A DNA stretch of 12,283 nucleotides from CBDVBD01 sp965372135 (GTDB taxonomy: Bacteria > Electryoneota > RPQS01 > CBDVBD01), in NCBI GenBank assembly GCA_965372135.1, contig CBDVBD010000096.1, positions 1-12,283 on the forward strand. Reading direction: 5' to 3'. How positions within the stretch are numbered: the stretch's first letter is position 1; every line of letters starts with the position of its first letter. Below are positions 5,870 to 11,679 of the stretch, piece by piece. Position numbers and translations under genes: made by a program. A model generated the notes under the pieces. That model saw nothing but the letters and a program-made list of their open reading frames with translations, did not search any database and had not been told where the DNA came from.

Positions 5870-6187
5870 ATGCATATAAAAAAAGAAGATATAGTCCTGG
5901 TGATTTCCGGGAACGACCGGGGAAAAAAGGGCAGAGTGCTGAAGGTTTTTCCCAAGGAAAAGCGGCTTATTGTAGAAGGGATTAACTTTATCAAGCGGCA
6001 CACCAAACCCAATCAGGTCAACCCTCAAGGAGGGATTGTGGAGAAGGAAGGAACCATTCATGTGTCCAATGTGATGTTGATATGCCCAGTGACCGGTGAA
6101 CCAACACGGATCGGACGGAAACGGATCCAGGGTTCCAAGCGACAGGAATGGGTGCGGTACAGTAAGAAATCGGGAGAGATCCTCTAA
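5870..6187 (+). CDS. rplX: 50S ribosomal protein L24
   Basis: L24 starts 50S assembly by binding the 5' end of 23S rRNA and later lies near the tunnel exit. The 105-residue product carries an N-terminal KOW motif (about 6-35: D-I-V-L-V-I-S-G-N-D-R-G-K-K-G-R-V). N-F-I-K-R-H-T-K-P (39-47) and a conserved P-Q-G-G-I-V-E-K-E (52-60) follow. I chose the ATG at 5870, which has AGAGG 7 bases upstream. The in-frame GTG at 5846 would add eight residues without homology and has no good ribosome binding site. The TAA shares one base with the rplE ATG. In E. coli the S8 repressor site lies at the rplX-rplE junction; here the genes overlap, so that arrangement is not kept. Confidence 0.95.
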   Translation: MHIKKEDIVLVISGNDRGKKGRVLKVFPKEKRLIVEGINFIKRHTKPNQVNPQGGIVEKEGTIHVSNVMLICPVTGEPTRIGRKRIQGSKRQEWVRYSKKSGEIL

Positions 6188-6768
6188 TGGCTGATATGCC
6201 ACGCATGAAAAAATATTATCAGGAAACAGTGCTTCCGGCAATGATGAAGCATTTCAAATATCCCAATGTGATGTTGGCACCGCGGTTGGAAAAGATCGTG
6301 GTCAATATCGGGGTTGGGGAAGCGTCACAGAATCCCAAGCTGCTGGAGTCGGTGGTGAAAGAAGTGGGGACAATCACCGGGCAACGACCGGTGATTTCCC
6401 GAGCAAAGAAGTCGATTTCCAATTTCAAACTCCGGCAGGGGATGCCGATAGGGACGTTTGTGACCCTGCGCCGTAATCAAATGTACGAATTTTTTGACCG
6501 GTTGATTAACGTGGCGATTCCCAGGATTCGAGATTTCCGGGGGTTGTCAGACCGGTCGTTCGATGGTCGGGGGAATTATTCGTTGGGGATTCGGGAGCAG
6601 ATAATTTTCCCGGAGATCGATTACGATAAAATCGACAAGATCCGGGGGATGAATATCACCATAGTCACCAGCGCCCAGACGGATGAAGAGGCGTTGGAAC
6701 TTCTGAAGGCATTCGGATTTCCCTTCCGCCGGCGGGTGGAAGCGGAAGAATCGACCGAAGCGGCGTAG
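6187..6768 (+). CDS. rplE: 50S ribosomal protein L5
   Basis: L5 binds 5S rRNA in the central protuberance and contacts P-site tRNA. The 193-residue product is a little longer than the usual 179-185, through an N-terminal M-A-D-M-P-R and an acidic tail. Signatures are L-E-K-I-V-V-N-I-G-V-G-E-A (34-46), G-Q-R-P-V-I-S-R-A-K-K-S-I-S-N-F-K-L-R-Q-G (65-85) and D-F-R-G-L-S (116-121), then F-D-G-R-G-N-Y-S-L-G-I-R-E-Q. The start at 6187 overlaps the rplX stop by one base (TAATG), with GGAGAG inside the rplX end. An internal ATG at 6196 is possible but less well placed. Confidence 0.96.
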   Translation: MADMPRMKKYYQETVLPAMMKHFKYPNVMLAPRLEKIVVNIGVGEASQNPKLLESVVKEVGTITGQRPVISRAKKSISNFKLRQGMPIGTFVTLRRNQMYEFFDRLINVAIPRIRDFRGLSDRSFDGRGNYSLGIREQIIFPEIDYDKIDKIRGMNITIVTSAQTDEEALELLKAFGFPFRRRVEAEESTEAA

Positions 6769-6787
6769 TCAGGAAACATAGGAAAGT

Positions 6788-6973
6788 ATGGCGAAGAAAT
6801 CTTTAGTAGCGAAACAGAAGCGAGAGCCAAAATTTCAGGTCCGGAAATATAATCGATGTGTCCGGTGCGGTCGTCCCAGGGCGTATCTACGGAAATTCGG
6901 TCTCTGTCGTATTTGTTTTCGTGAATTAGCTTTACGGGGAGAAATTCCCGGAGTAGTCAAGTCAAGTTGGTAA
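6788..6973 (+). CDS. rpsZ: 30S ribosomal protein S14, type Z (zinc-binding)
   Basis: S14 is a late-joining 30S head protein. The 61-residue product is the short type Z form. Four cysteines form a zinc ribbon: Cys24 and Cys27 (C-V-R-C-G-R-P-R), then Cys40 and Cys43 (L-C-R-I-C-F-R-E-L-A). It ends G-E-I-P-G-V-V-K-S-S-W, the usual tail. The start is ATG, 19 bases after rplE, with a short AGGAAA site upstream. In bacteria with this form, zinc limitation can trigger use of a zinc-free S14 paralogue; none is visible in this window. The position between rplE and rpsH is the standard one for this gene (also annotated rpsN). Confidence 0.97.
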   Translation: MAKKSLVAKQKREPKFQVRKYNRCVRCGRPRAYLRKFGLCRICFRELALRGEIPGVVKSSW

Positions 6974-7012
6974 TTGAGGTCCGGATTTTCAAGGACCATC
7001 ATTGAGGTATAT

Positions 7013-7411
7013 ATGTCGGTTACTGATCCCATAGCAGACTATTTGACAAGAGTACGTAACGCAATTCGTGCTAACCATCGGCGGGTGGATATTCCCGCAA
7101 CCAACATGAATCGTGCGATTTCCAGGATTCTTTTGGATCAGAAGTTCATCTATGATTTTTTGGTGATAGACGATCCGATACAAGCAACGCTTAGGGTATA
7201 TTTGAAATATACCAGTGATGAAAAGCCGGTGATTTCCGGTATTAAGCGTATTAGCACTCCGGGACGCCGCCTCTATGTAGGCAAGGATGACATGCCCCGA
7301 GTGCGCAGTGGGCTTGGGATTGCGGTAGTATCAACCTCCCAGGGAGTGATGACCGGGAAGCGGGCGAAGAAGCTTGGTGTTGGCGGCGAAGTGTTGTGCC
7401 ATGTATGGTAA
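7013..7411 (+). CDS. rpsH: 30S ribosomal protein S8
   Basis: S8 is a primary 16S rRNA binder that organises the 30S platform, and in E. coli it represses the spc operon. The 132-residue product opens S-V-T-D-P-I-A-D-Y-L-T-R-V-R-N-A and has S-R-I-L near the end of the first helices. The C-terminal domain holds S-T-P-G-R-R-L-Y-V (81-89), G-L-G-I-A-V-V-S-T-S-Q-G-V-M-T (100-114) and the terminal G-G-E-V-L-C-H-V-W. I chose ATG at 7013, with GAGG (7004-7007) 5 bases upstream. The longer frame, from a codon at 6974, adds 13 residues with no family match. Confidence 0.96.
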   Translation: MSVTDPIADYLTRVRNAIRANHRRVDIPATNMNRAISRILLDQKFIYDFLVIDDPIQATLRVYLKYTSDEKPVISGIKRISTPGRRLYVGKDDMPRVRSGLGIAVVSTSQGVMTGKRAKKLGVGGEVLCHVW

Positions 7412-7417
7412 ATCGGT

Positions 7418-7433
7418 ACCAGGAAGTCCTGGT
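7418..7433 (+). promoter_or_regulatory. Short inverted repeat in the rpsH-rplF spacer
   Basis: ACCAGGA (7418-7424) and TCCTGGT (7427-7433) are perfect inverted 7-mers separated by two bases. As RNA this gives about six pairs around a four-base loop. There is no following T-run and the spacer (7412-7479) has no ORF, so it is neither a terminator nor a gene. It could be an mRNA processing or stability element, or chance. Confidence 0.3.
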
Positions 7434-7479
7434 GGGCGAATGACTTCGGGTTTGTTTAAGTGTATTTAAGGAAAATATC

Positions 7480-8016
7480 GTGTCTCGAATAGGAAAAGCG
7501 CCTGTTCCCGTTCCCAGCGGGGTTGAGGTTAAAATAAAAGGGTCGCAGGTGGATGTGAAGGGTCCCAAAGGGAGCCTGTCACGCGTCTTTGATCCCAATA
7601 TTACTATCGCACAAGATGGTGATAATTTGGTTGTTACCCGGTACAGCGATCAGCCGCGATACCGTGCGCTGCACGGGTTGACGCGAGCGCTTCTGAACAA
7701 TATGGTGTTGGGAGTCACCGAAGGATTTTTCAAGCAGATGGAGATCGTGGGGGTGGGGTATCGTGCGGAAAAGAAGCCTCGGGGCGTGTTGTTCAGCTTG
7801 GGATTCAGTCATCCGATTTTGTTCGTGCCACCTCCGGAGATTGAGGTGAAGGTTTCAAAACCGACGGCACTGGAAGTATCTGGGATCGATAAGGAATTGG
7901 TGGGAGAAGTTGCCGCGAAAATCCGGTCCTTTAAGCCGCCGGAACCCTATAAGGGCAAGGGTATCCGATATGTGGGTGAGTATGTACGGCGCAAAGCCGG
8001 TAAGACAGTGAAGTAA
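7480..8016 (+). CDS. rplF: 50S ribosomal protein L6
   Basis: L6 lies near the factor-binding site of the 50S subunit. The 178-residue product has two repeated L6 domains. It begins S-R-I-G-K-A-P-V-P-V-P-S-G-V (2-15), with V-K-G-P-K-G-S-L-S (26-34). The second domain includes V-G-V-G-Y-R-A (90-96), S-G-I-D-K-E-L-V-G-E-V-A-A-K-I-R (134-149) and the signature K-P-P-E-P-Y-K-G-K-G-I-R-Y (152-164). The start is GTG at 7480, with AAGGA (7468-7472) 7 bases upstream. Nothing else fits the conserved N-terminus. It is 68 bases after rpsH and 9 before rplR. Confidence 0.97.
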   Translation: MSRIGKAPVPVPSGVEVKIKGSQVDVKGPKGSLSRVFDPNITIAQDGDNLVVTRYSDQPRYRALHGLTRALLNNMVLGVTEGFFKQMEIVGVGYRAEKKPRGVLFSLGFSHPILFVPPPEIEVKVSKPTALEVSGIDKELVGEVAAKIRSFKPPEPYKGKGIRYVGEYVRRKAGKTVK

Positions 8017-8025
8017 GGGAAGATT

Positions 8026-8397
8026 ATGAAGGGATCTAATCTAAAAGAGACTGCCCGTACCCGACGAAAGAAACATATCCGTAAGGTCGTTAACGGCACC
8101 AAGGAACGACCGCGGTTGGTGGTGTACCGGAGCTTGAAGAATATTTATGCCCAGTTGGCGGATGACATGGAGATGGTGACGTTGGCGGGGGTGTCCAGCT
8201 TGACACCGTCGTTGAAGAAAGAATTATCAAAGGCGAAGAACAATGTGGAACGGAGTGGGCTGTTAGGGGAGGCGATGGCGCGTGTGGCAAAGGAAAAGGG
8301 GATTACACAAGTGGTGTTCGACCGCAACGGGTTTCCTTATCACGGGCAGGTAAAGGCGTTTGCGGAAGGCGCCCGGAAGGGTGGATTGCAGTTTTAG
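8026..8397 (+). CDS. rplR: 50S ribosomal protein L18
   Basis: L18 binds 5S rRNA with L5 in the central protuberance. The 123-residue product has the basic N-terminus R-T-R-R-K-K-H-I-R-K (11-20), then R-P-R-L-V-V-Y-R-S-L-K-N-I-Y-A-Q-L (28-44). V-V-F-D-R-N-G-F-P-Y-H-G (96-107) and the family ending A-F-A-E-G-A-R-K-G-G-L-Q-F (111-123) show that it is complete. The start is ATG with GGGAAG upstream, 9 bases after rplF. It is followed by an unusually long, structured spacer before rpsE. Confidence 0.96.
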   Translation: MKGSNLKETARTRRKKHIRKVVNGTKERPRLVVYRSLKNIYAQLADDMEMVTLAGVSSLTPSLKKELSKAKNNVERSGLLGEAMARVAKEKGITQVVFDRNGFPYHGQVKAFAEGARKGGLQF

Positions 8398-8512
8398 GAG
8401 TTTGATATAGCGCTGTTGACTTCAGAAGGTCGATAGCACCTAATGAGTTTTCTGCAGGGTGAGGGCATCCTGCGATACCAGTGTTGGGAATAAGATTGGT
8501 TGGGAGTACGAT
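8398..8512 (+). promoter_or_regulatory. rplR-rpsE spacer with two consecutive hairpins
   Basis: This 115-base spacer has no gene. Hairpin 1: GCTGTTGAC (8412-8420) pairs with GTCGATAGC (8429-8437) in nine pairs, two of them G-U, with an 8-base loop. It can extend by one G-U pair on the loop side and past a C-A mismatch at its base. Hairpin 2: GCAGGGTG (8454-8461) pairs with CATCCTGC (8466-8473) in eight pairs, one G-U, around an AGGG loop. Neither is followed by a clean T-run. The rpsE ribosome binding site follows at 8502-8506. L18 and S5 genes are usually only some tens of bases apart, so a cis-acting RNA element is a reasonable inference. Confidence 0.5.
8502..8506 (+). promoter_or_regulatory. 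Ribosome binding site of rpsE (fixes a TTG start)
   Basis: GGGAG lies 6 bases before the TTG at 8513. The next ATG (8522) would be 15 bases away, and the upstream GTG (8459) falls inside a hairpin with no ribosome binding site. The TTG is therefore preferred. Confidence 0.7.
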
Positions 8513-9013
8513 TTGGATCAGATGAACATCAGCGAATTGAACCTTGTGGAGAAGGTGGTTCATGTAAATCGGGTGGCGAAGGTGGTAAAAGGCGGCAGGA
8601 ATTTTTCGTTCAATGCCATAGTGGTGGTGGGCGATAAAGGCGGTCGCGTGGGAGTCGGTTTAGGCAAAGCCAACGAAGTGACCGACGCCATCACCAAAGG
8701 CACCGAGATCGCCAAGCGAGCCATGAAGCGGTACCCGTTGGTGGGGGGAACAATCCCGCACAGCATTGTCGGGAGATATGGTGCGGGGAAAGTGGTATTG
8801 AAGCCGGCATCACCGGGAACCGGGGTGATAGCGGGAGGTCCGGTGCGGGCGATTATGGAAGCGTTGGGGGTCAAGGATGTATTGACCAAATCGTTGGGAT
8901 CATCAAATCCCCACAATGTGATAAAGGCGACTATAGCGGCATTGGAAGACAGCATGGATGCGGCGATGGCGGCTCGGAAACGCGGAATTACGATTAAGGA
9001 ATTGTTCGAATAG
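8513..9013 (+). CDS. rpsE: 30S ribosomal protein S5
   Basis: S5 lies at the mRNA entry site and affects decoding accuracy; its N-terminal loop is where spectinomycin-resistance changes occur. From the TTG at 8513 the product has 166 residues, the usual size. The N-terminal dsRBD-like domain has V-V-H-V-N-R-V-A-K-V-V-K-G-G-R-N-F-S-F (15-33) and G-V-G-L-G-K-A-N-E-V (47-56). The C-terminal domain has P-A-S-P-G-T-G-V-I-A-G-G-P-V-R (98-112), G-V-K-D-V-L-T-K-S-L-G-S-S-N-P-H-N (119-135) and A-T-I-A-A-L (139-144). A longer frame from GTG 8459 adds 18 residues with no homology, encoded by the hairpin region. It lies 115 bases after rplR and 18 before rpmD. Confidence 0.95.
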   Translation: MDQMNISELNLVEKVVHVNRVAKVVKGGRNFSFNAIVVVGDKGGRVGVGLGKANEVTDAITKGTEIAKRAMKRYPLVGGTIPHSIVGRYGAGKVVLKPASPGTGVIAGGPVRAIMEALGVKDVLTKSLGSSNPHNVIKATIAALEDSMDAAMAARKRGITIKELFE

Positions 9014-9031
9014 GGGGTTCCTGAGGTAATC

Positions 9032-9232
9032 ATGGCAAGGAAGAAGAAAACCAAGCAGTTGAAGGTGACCTTAGTTCGCAGCACAATCGGGCGTCAGGAA
9101 ATACAGAAGCGCACGGTGCAAGCGTTGGGACTGCGTAAAATGCATCAGACACGGGTCATTCCCGACAATCCGTCCATGCGTGGGATGATTCGCAAAGTTA
9201 CACACCTGGTCAGGGTGGAAGAAGTATCGTAG
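9032..9232 (+). CDS. rpmD: 50S ribosomal protein L30
   Basis: L30 is a small 50S protein, missing in some bacteria. The 66-residue product has a basic N-terminus, then L-K-V-T-L-V-R-S-T-I-G-R (10-21). The family motif A-L-G-L-R-K-M-H-Q-T-R-V-I-P-D-N-P-S-M-R-G-M-I follows at 31-53. It is slightly longer than the minimal 58-60 residue form because of the Lys-rich start. The start is ATG with a GAGG site upstream. It lies between rpsE and rplO, as in most bacteria that keep it. Confidence 0.96.
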   Translation: MARKKKTKQLKVTLVRSTIGRQEIQKRTVQALGLRKMHQTRVIPDNPSMRGMIRKVTHLVRVEEVS

Positions 9233-9242
9233 TGAGGCAGGA

Positions 9243-9683
9243 ATGGAACTGAATGAATTGAAATATGCACCGGGGTCGCGCAAGCGTCGCAAACGTGTGG
9301 GACGCGGGGGTGGATCGGGACACGGCGGGACATCGTGTCGTGGTGACAAAGGACAGCGCTGCCGGTCGGGATCCAAGATTCGTGCCTGGTTTGAGGGTGG
9401 TCAGATGCCCATTAACCGTCGTCTACCCAAACGGGGATTTACCAATATATTCCGCGAAGAGTTTCAGGTAGTGAACCTGAAGGACCTGGAGCGGATCACC
9501 GATACGGACGAAATTACGACGGATTTACTGTACGAGAAACGCCTAATCAGGAAACGGAGACCACCGGTAAAGATTCTTGGCAACGGCGAAGTGACTCGGG
9601 CGTTAAAGGTTGATGTGGATGCAGTCTCCAAGAGTGCCAGGGAAAAGATTGAAGCGGCGGGAGGTCAGGTCACAACTCCATGA
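9243..9683 (+). CDS. rplO: 50S ribosomal protein L15
   Basis: L15 is a 50S assembly protein whose glycine-rich N-terminal arm threads into 23S rRNA. The 146-residue product begins E-L-N-E-L-K-Y-A-P-G-S-R-K-R-R-K-R-V-G-R-G-G-G (2-24). The conserved arm reads S-G-H-G-G-T-S-C-R-G-D-K-G-Q-R-C-R-S-G (25-43). Compared with the usual R-G-H-K-G-Q, the His is Asp35, and there are cysteines at 32 and 40. G-Q-M-P-I-N-R-R-L-P-K-R-G-F-T-N follows. The C-terminal part ends with the usual E-K-I-E-A-A-G-G. The start is ATG with GAGGCAGGA upstream. The stop overlaps the secY start by four bases (ATGA). Confidence 0.96.
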   Translation: MELNELKYAPGSRKRRKRVGRGGGSGHGGTSCRGDKGQRCRSGSKIRAWFEGGQMPINRRLPKRGFTNIFREEFQVVNLKDLERITDTDEITTDLLYEKRLIRKRRPPVKILGNGEVTRALKVDVDAVSKSAREKIEAAGGQVTTP

Positions 9684-11008
9684 TCAAGAGCATACAGACC
9701 ATATTCAAAATTCCTGAACTGAAGCGTCGGATTCTTTTTACCTTAGGCATTTTTATCGTAGTACGAATCGGTGGGCATGTCCCCTGTCCCGGGATCAATG
9801 CCGATGCCTTGGGAGAGTTTTTTACCCTGCAGCAGAACACGCTGTTCGGATTGTACGATATGTTTGTCGGGGGGGCGTTTGCCAAAGCCACGGTGCTTGC
9901 GCTGGGGATTATGCCCTACATTTCGGCGTCCATTATCATCCAGTTGATGGGGACGGTGGTGCCGTACTTCCAGAAATTGCAGAAGGAAGGCGAGGAAGGG
10001 CGTAAGAAGATTACCCAGTTGACCCGGTACGGTACGGTGGGGATTTCAGCGATGCAGGCGCTGGGTGTTAGTGTATTCTTGGAATCGATTGTGACACCGT
10101 CCGGACTGATAGCGGTGCCGCATCCGGGGATGGGATTTCGGCTATTGACTATGATTACCTTGGCAACTGGTACTACGTTTCTGATGTGGCTGGGGGAACA
10201 GATTTCGGAGCGGGGTATCGGAAACGGGATTTCATTGATTATTTTTGTGGGGATTGTTGACCGTTTTCCCTATGCGATCTTTGACGAATTACAGCAGTTG
10301 ATCGGCGGCAACCGGACACTTCTGATGGAGTTGTTCCTGTGGGCGTTGATGTTCGGTACTACCGCTGCGGTGGTGTTAATTACCCAGGGTACCAGGAAGA
10401 TTCCGGTGCAGTACGCAAAGCGCGTGATCGGACGAAAGGTCTATGGCGGGCAGTCCACCTATATTCCACTTCGAGTCAATACCGCCGGCGTGATGCCTAT
10501 TATCTTTGCACAGGCGATCATGTTCGTGCCTTCGACAGTAGCTACATTCCTACCCGACGGCGGGCTCAGGGATTGGCTAACGGTGTCGTTTACTTTCGGT
10601 TCTTTTACATATATATTCTTGTATTTCACCCTGATTGTGTTCTTCACCTATTTCTATACTGCGATTGCATTTAATCCGGTTGAAGTAGCGGATAATATGA
10701 AGAAACACGGGGGATTTATTCCGGGAATTCGACCGGGGAAGAATACCAGCGAATTTATCGATAACATACTGTCAAGGATTACCTTACCGGGGGCAGTTTT
10801 CCTTGGGATTATCGCGGTTTTTCCGTCGATAGTGACTCGTTATTCCAACGTATCGTTTAATTTCTCGTCGTTCTTTGGCGGGACCGGGCTGTTGATTATC
10901 GTTGGTGTGGCGCTGGATACGCTTCAGCAGATCGAGAGTCATCTGTTGATGCGGCATTACGACGGGTTTATCAAGTCAGGGAAGATTCGGGGTCGCCGGA
11001 GGATGTGA
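9680..11008 (+). CDS. secY: Protein translocase subunit SecY
   Basis: SecY is the pore subunit of the SecYEG channel that moves unfolded proteins across or into the cytoplasmic membrane. The 442-residue length is standard. Ten membrane segments fit at about 17-30, 72-91, 117-136, 152-170, 181-194, 213-234, 268-288, 308-330, 369-385 and 400-415. Family signatures are H-V-P-C-P-G-I near the plug region, G-I-M-P-Y-I-S-A-S-I-I-I-Q-L (76-89), E-R-G-I-G-N-G-I-S-L-I-I-F (177-189), and R-K-I-P-V-Q-Y-A-K-R in the C4 loop (239-248). G-G-F-I-P-G-I-R-P-G in C5 (344-353), which contacts SecA and the ribosome, is also present. It overlaps rplO by four bases (ATGA), so it is likely translationally coupled. 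Confidence 0.98.
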   Translation: MIKSIQTIFKIPELKRRILFTLGIFIVVRIGGHVPCPGINADALGEFFTLQQNTLFGLYDMFVGGAFAKATVLALGIMPYISASIIIQLMGTVVPYFQKLQKEGEEGRKKITQLTRYGTVGISAMQALGVSVFLESIVTPSGLIAVPHPGMGFRLLTMITLATGTTFLMWLGEQISERGIGNGISLIIFVGIVDRFPYAIFDELQQLIGGNRTLLMELFLWALMFGTTAAVVLITQGTRKIPVQYAKRVIGRKVYGGQSTYIPLRVNTAGVMPIIFAQAIMFVPSTVATFLPDGGLRDWLTVSFTFGSFTYIFLYFTLIVFFTYFYTAIAFNPVEVADNMKKHGGFIPGIRPGKNTSEFIDNILSRITLPGAVFLGIIAVFPSIVTRYSNVSFNFSSFFGGTGLLIIVGVALDTLQQIESHLLMRHYDGFIKSGKIRGRRRM

Positions 11009-11655
11009 TGAGGATGGTGTTGTTGGGGGCGCCGGGATCCGGGAAAGGAACTCAAGCCCATCGGTTGAAGAACTTATACCAGGTGGTGCATATTTCCACC
11101 GGAGATATCCTGCGCCAGGCGATTAAGGACGGCACCGAATTGGGGCGGAACGCTGAAAGATATATGAATCAGGGGCAGTTGGTACCCGATCAGATTATTT
11201 TGGATCTGATTCGTGACCGGTTGTCCCAGGACGACTGCAACAATGGATTCATTTTAGACGGGTTTCCGAGGACGATTCCCCAGGCTAATGGGTTGGATGA
11301 GTTATTAAGCGATATGCTTGCGCCGTTGGATGCGGTAGTCAGCCTGGAAATTCGGACGGAACCTATTGTTGAAAGATTGTCAGCCCGGCGGGTGTGTCAG
11401 AAGTGCGGTGCGGATTTTAACGTGATTAGCAATCCCCCGCCTGCAGATATGATCCATCCCGGGTGCGGGGGGCAGATCATTCAACGTGACGATGACAAGC
11501 CGGAGACCATCCGCAATCGGTTGGAAGTGTATCGCCGGCAGACGGAACCATTGAAAGAATACTACCGGCAGAAGGGGTGTTTGGTGGAAGTGGACGGATT
11601 GGGGACAATGGATGAGGTCTTCGACCGGGTCACCAAGATGCTTCCTTCTGGATAA
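11008..11655 (+). CDS. adk: Adenylate kinase, long form with zinc-type LID
   Basis: This cytoplasmic enzyme converts ATP + AMP to two ADP. The 215-residue long form has the P-loop G-A-P-G-S-G-K-G-T (7-15), the AMP-binding S-T-G-D (30-33), and G-F-I-L-D-G-F-P-R-T (80-89). It also has L-S-A-R-R-V (124-129), and D-D-D-K-P-E-T-I-R-N-R-L (161-172) with the catalytic arginines. The LID carries Cys130, Cys133, His150 and Cys153, spaced as a zinc site in which the third ligand is His rather than Cys. I chose ATG 11008, which gives M-R-M-V-L-L-G-A-P-G; GGAGG lies 5 bases upstream and the secY stop overlaps by one base (TGATG). A GTG at 11005 would add one residue. The secY-adk-map order is common. Confidence 0.97.
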   Translation: MRMVLLGAPGSGKGTQAHRLKNLYQVVHISTGDILRQAIKDGTELGRNAERYMNQGQLVPDQIILDLIRDRLSQDDCNNGFILDGFPRTIPQANGLDELLSDMLAPLDAVVSLEIRTEPIVERLSARRVCQKCGADFNVISNPPPADMIHPGCGGQIIQRDDDKPETIRNRLEVYRRQTEPLKEYYRQKGCLVEVDGLGTMDEVFDRVTKMLPSG

Positions 11656-11679
11656 TGGTGGATAGGGATACGCAATTTT

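Noticed and set aside
5446..6241. Long minus-strand ORFs opposite rplN and rplX, and similar ones elsewhere
   Set aside because: They lie antisense to highly conserved ribosomal genes, have no recognisable domains or ribosome binding sites, and arise from codon bias of the real genes.
6974..7012. N-terminal extension of S8 from 6974
   Set aside because: The added 13 residues do not match S8, while ATG 7013 begins the conserved S-V-T-D-P-I-A-D motif after GAGG.
8417..8446. TTGACT at 8417-8422 as a -35 box for an rpsE promoter
   Set aside because: No acceptable -10 box lies 16-18 bases downstream (CTAATG/TAATGA are poor matches), and the bases are part of hairpin 1.
8459..8512. N-terminal extension of S5 from GTG 8459
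   Set aside because: The GTG is inside a hairpin with no ribosome binding site, and the added 18 residues do not resemble S5. TTG 8513 has GGGAG at ideal spacing.
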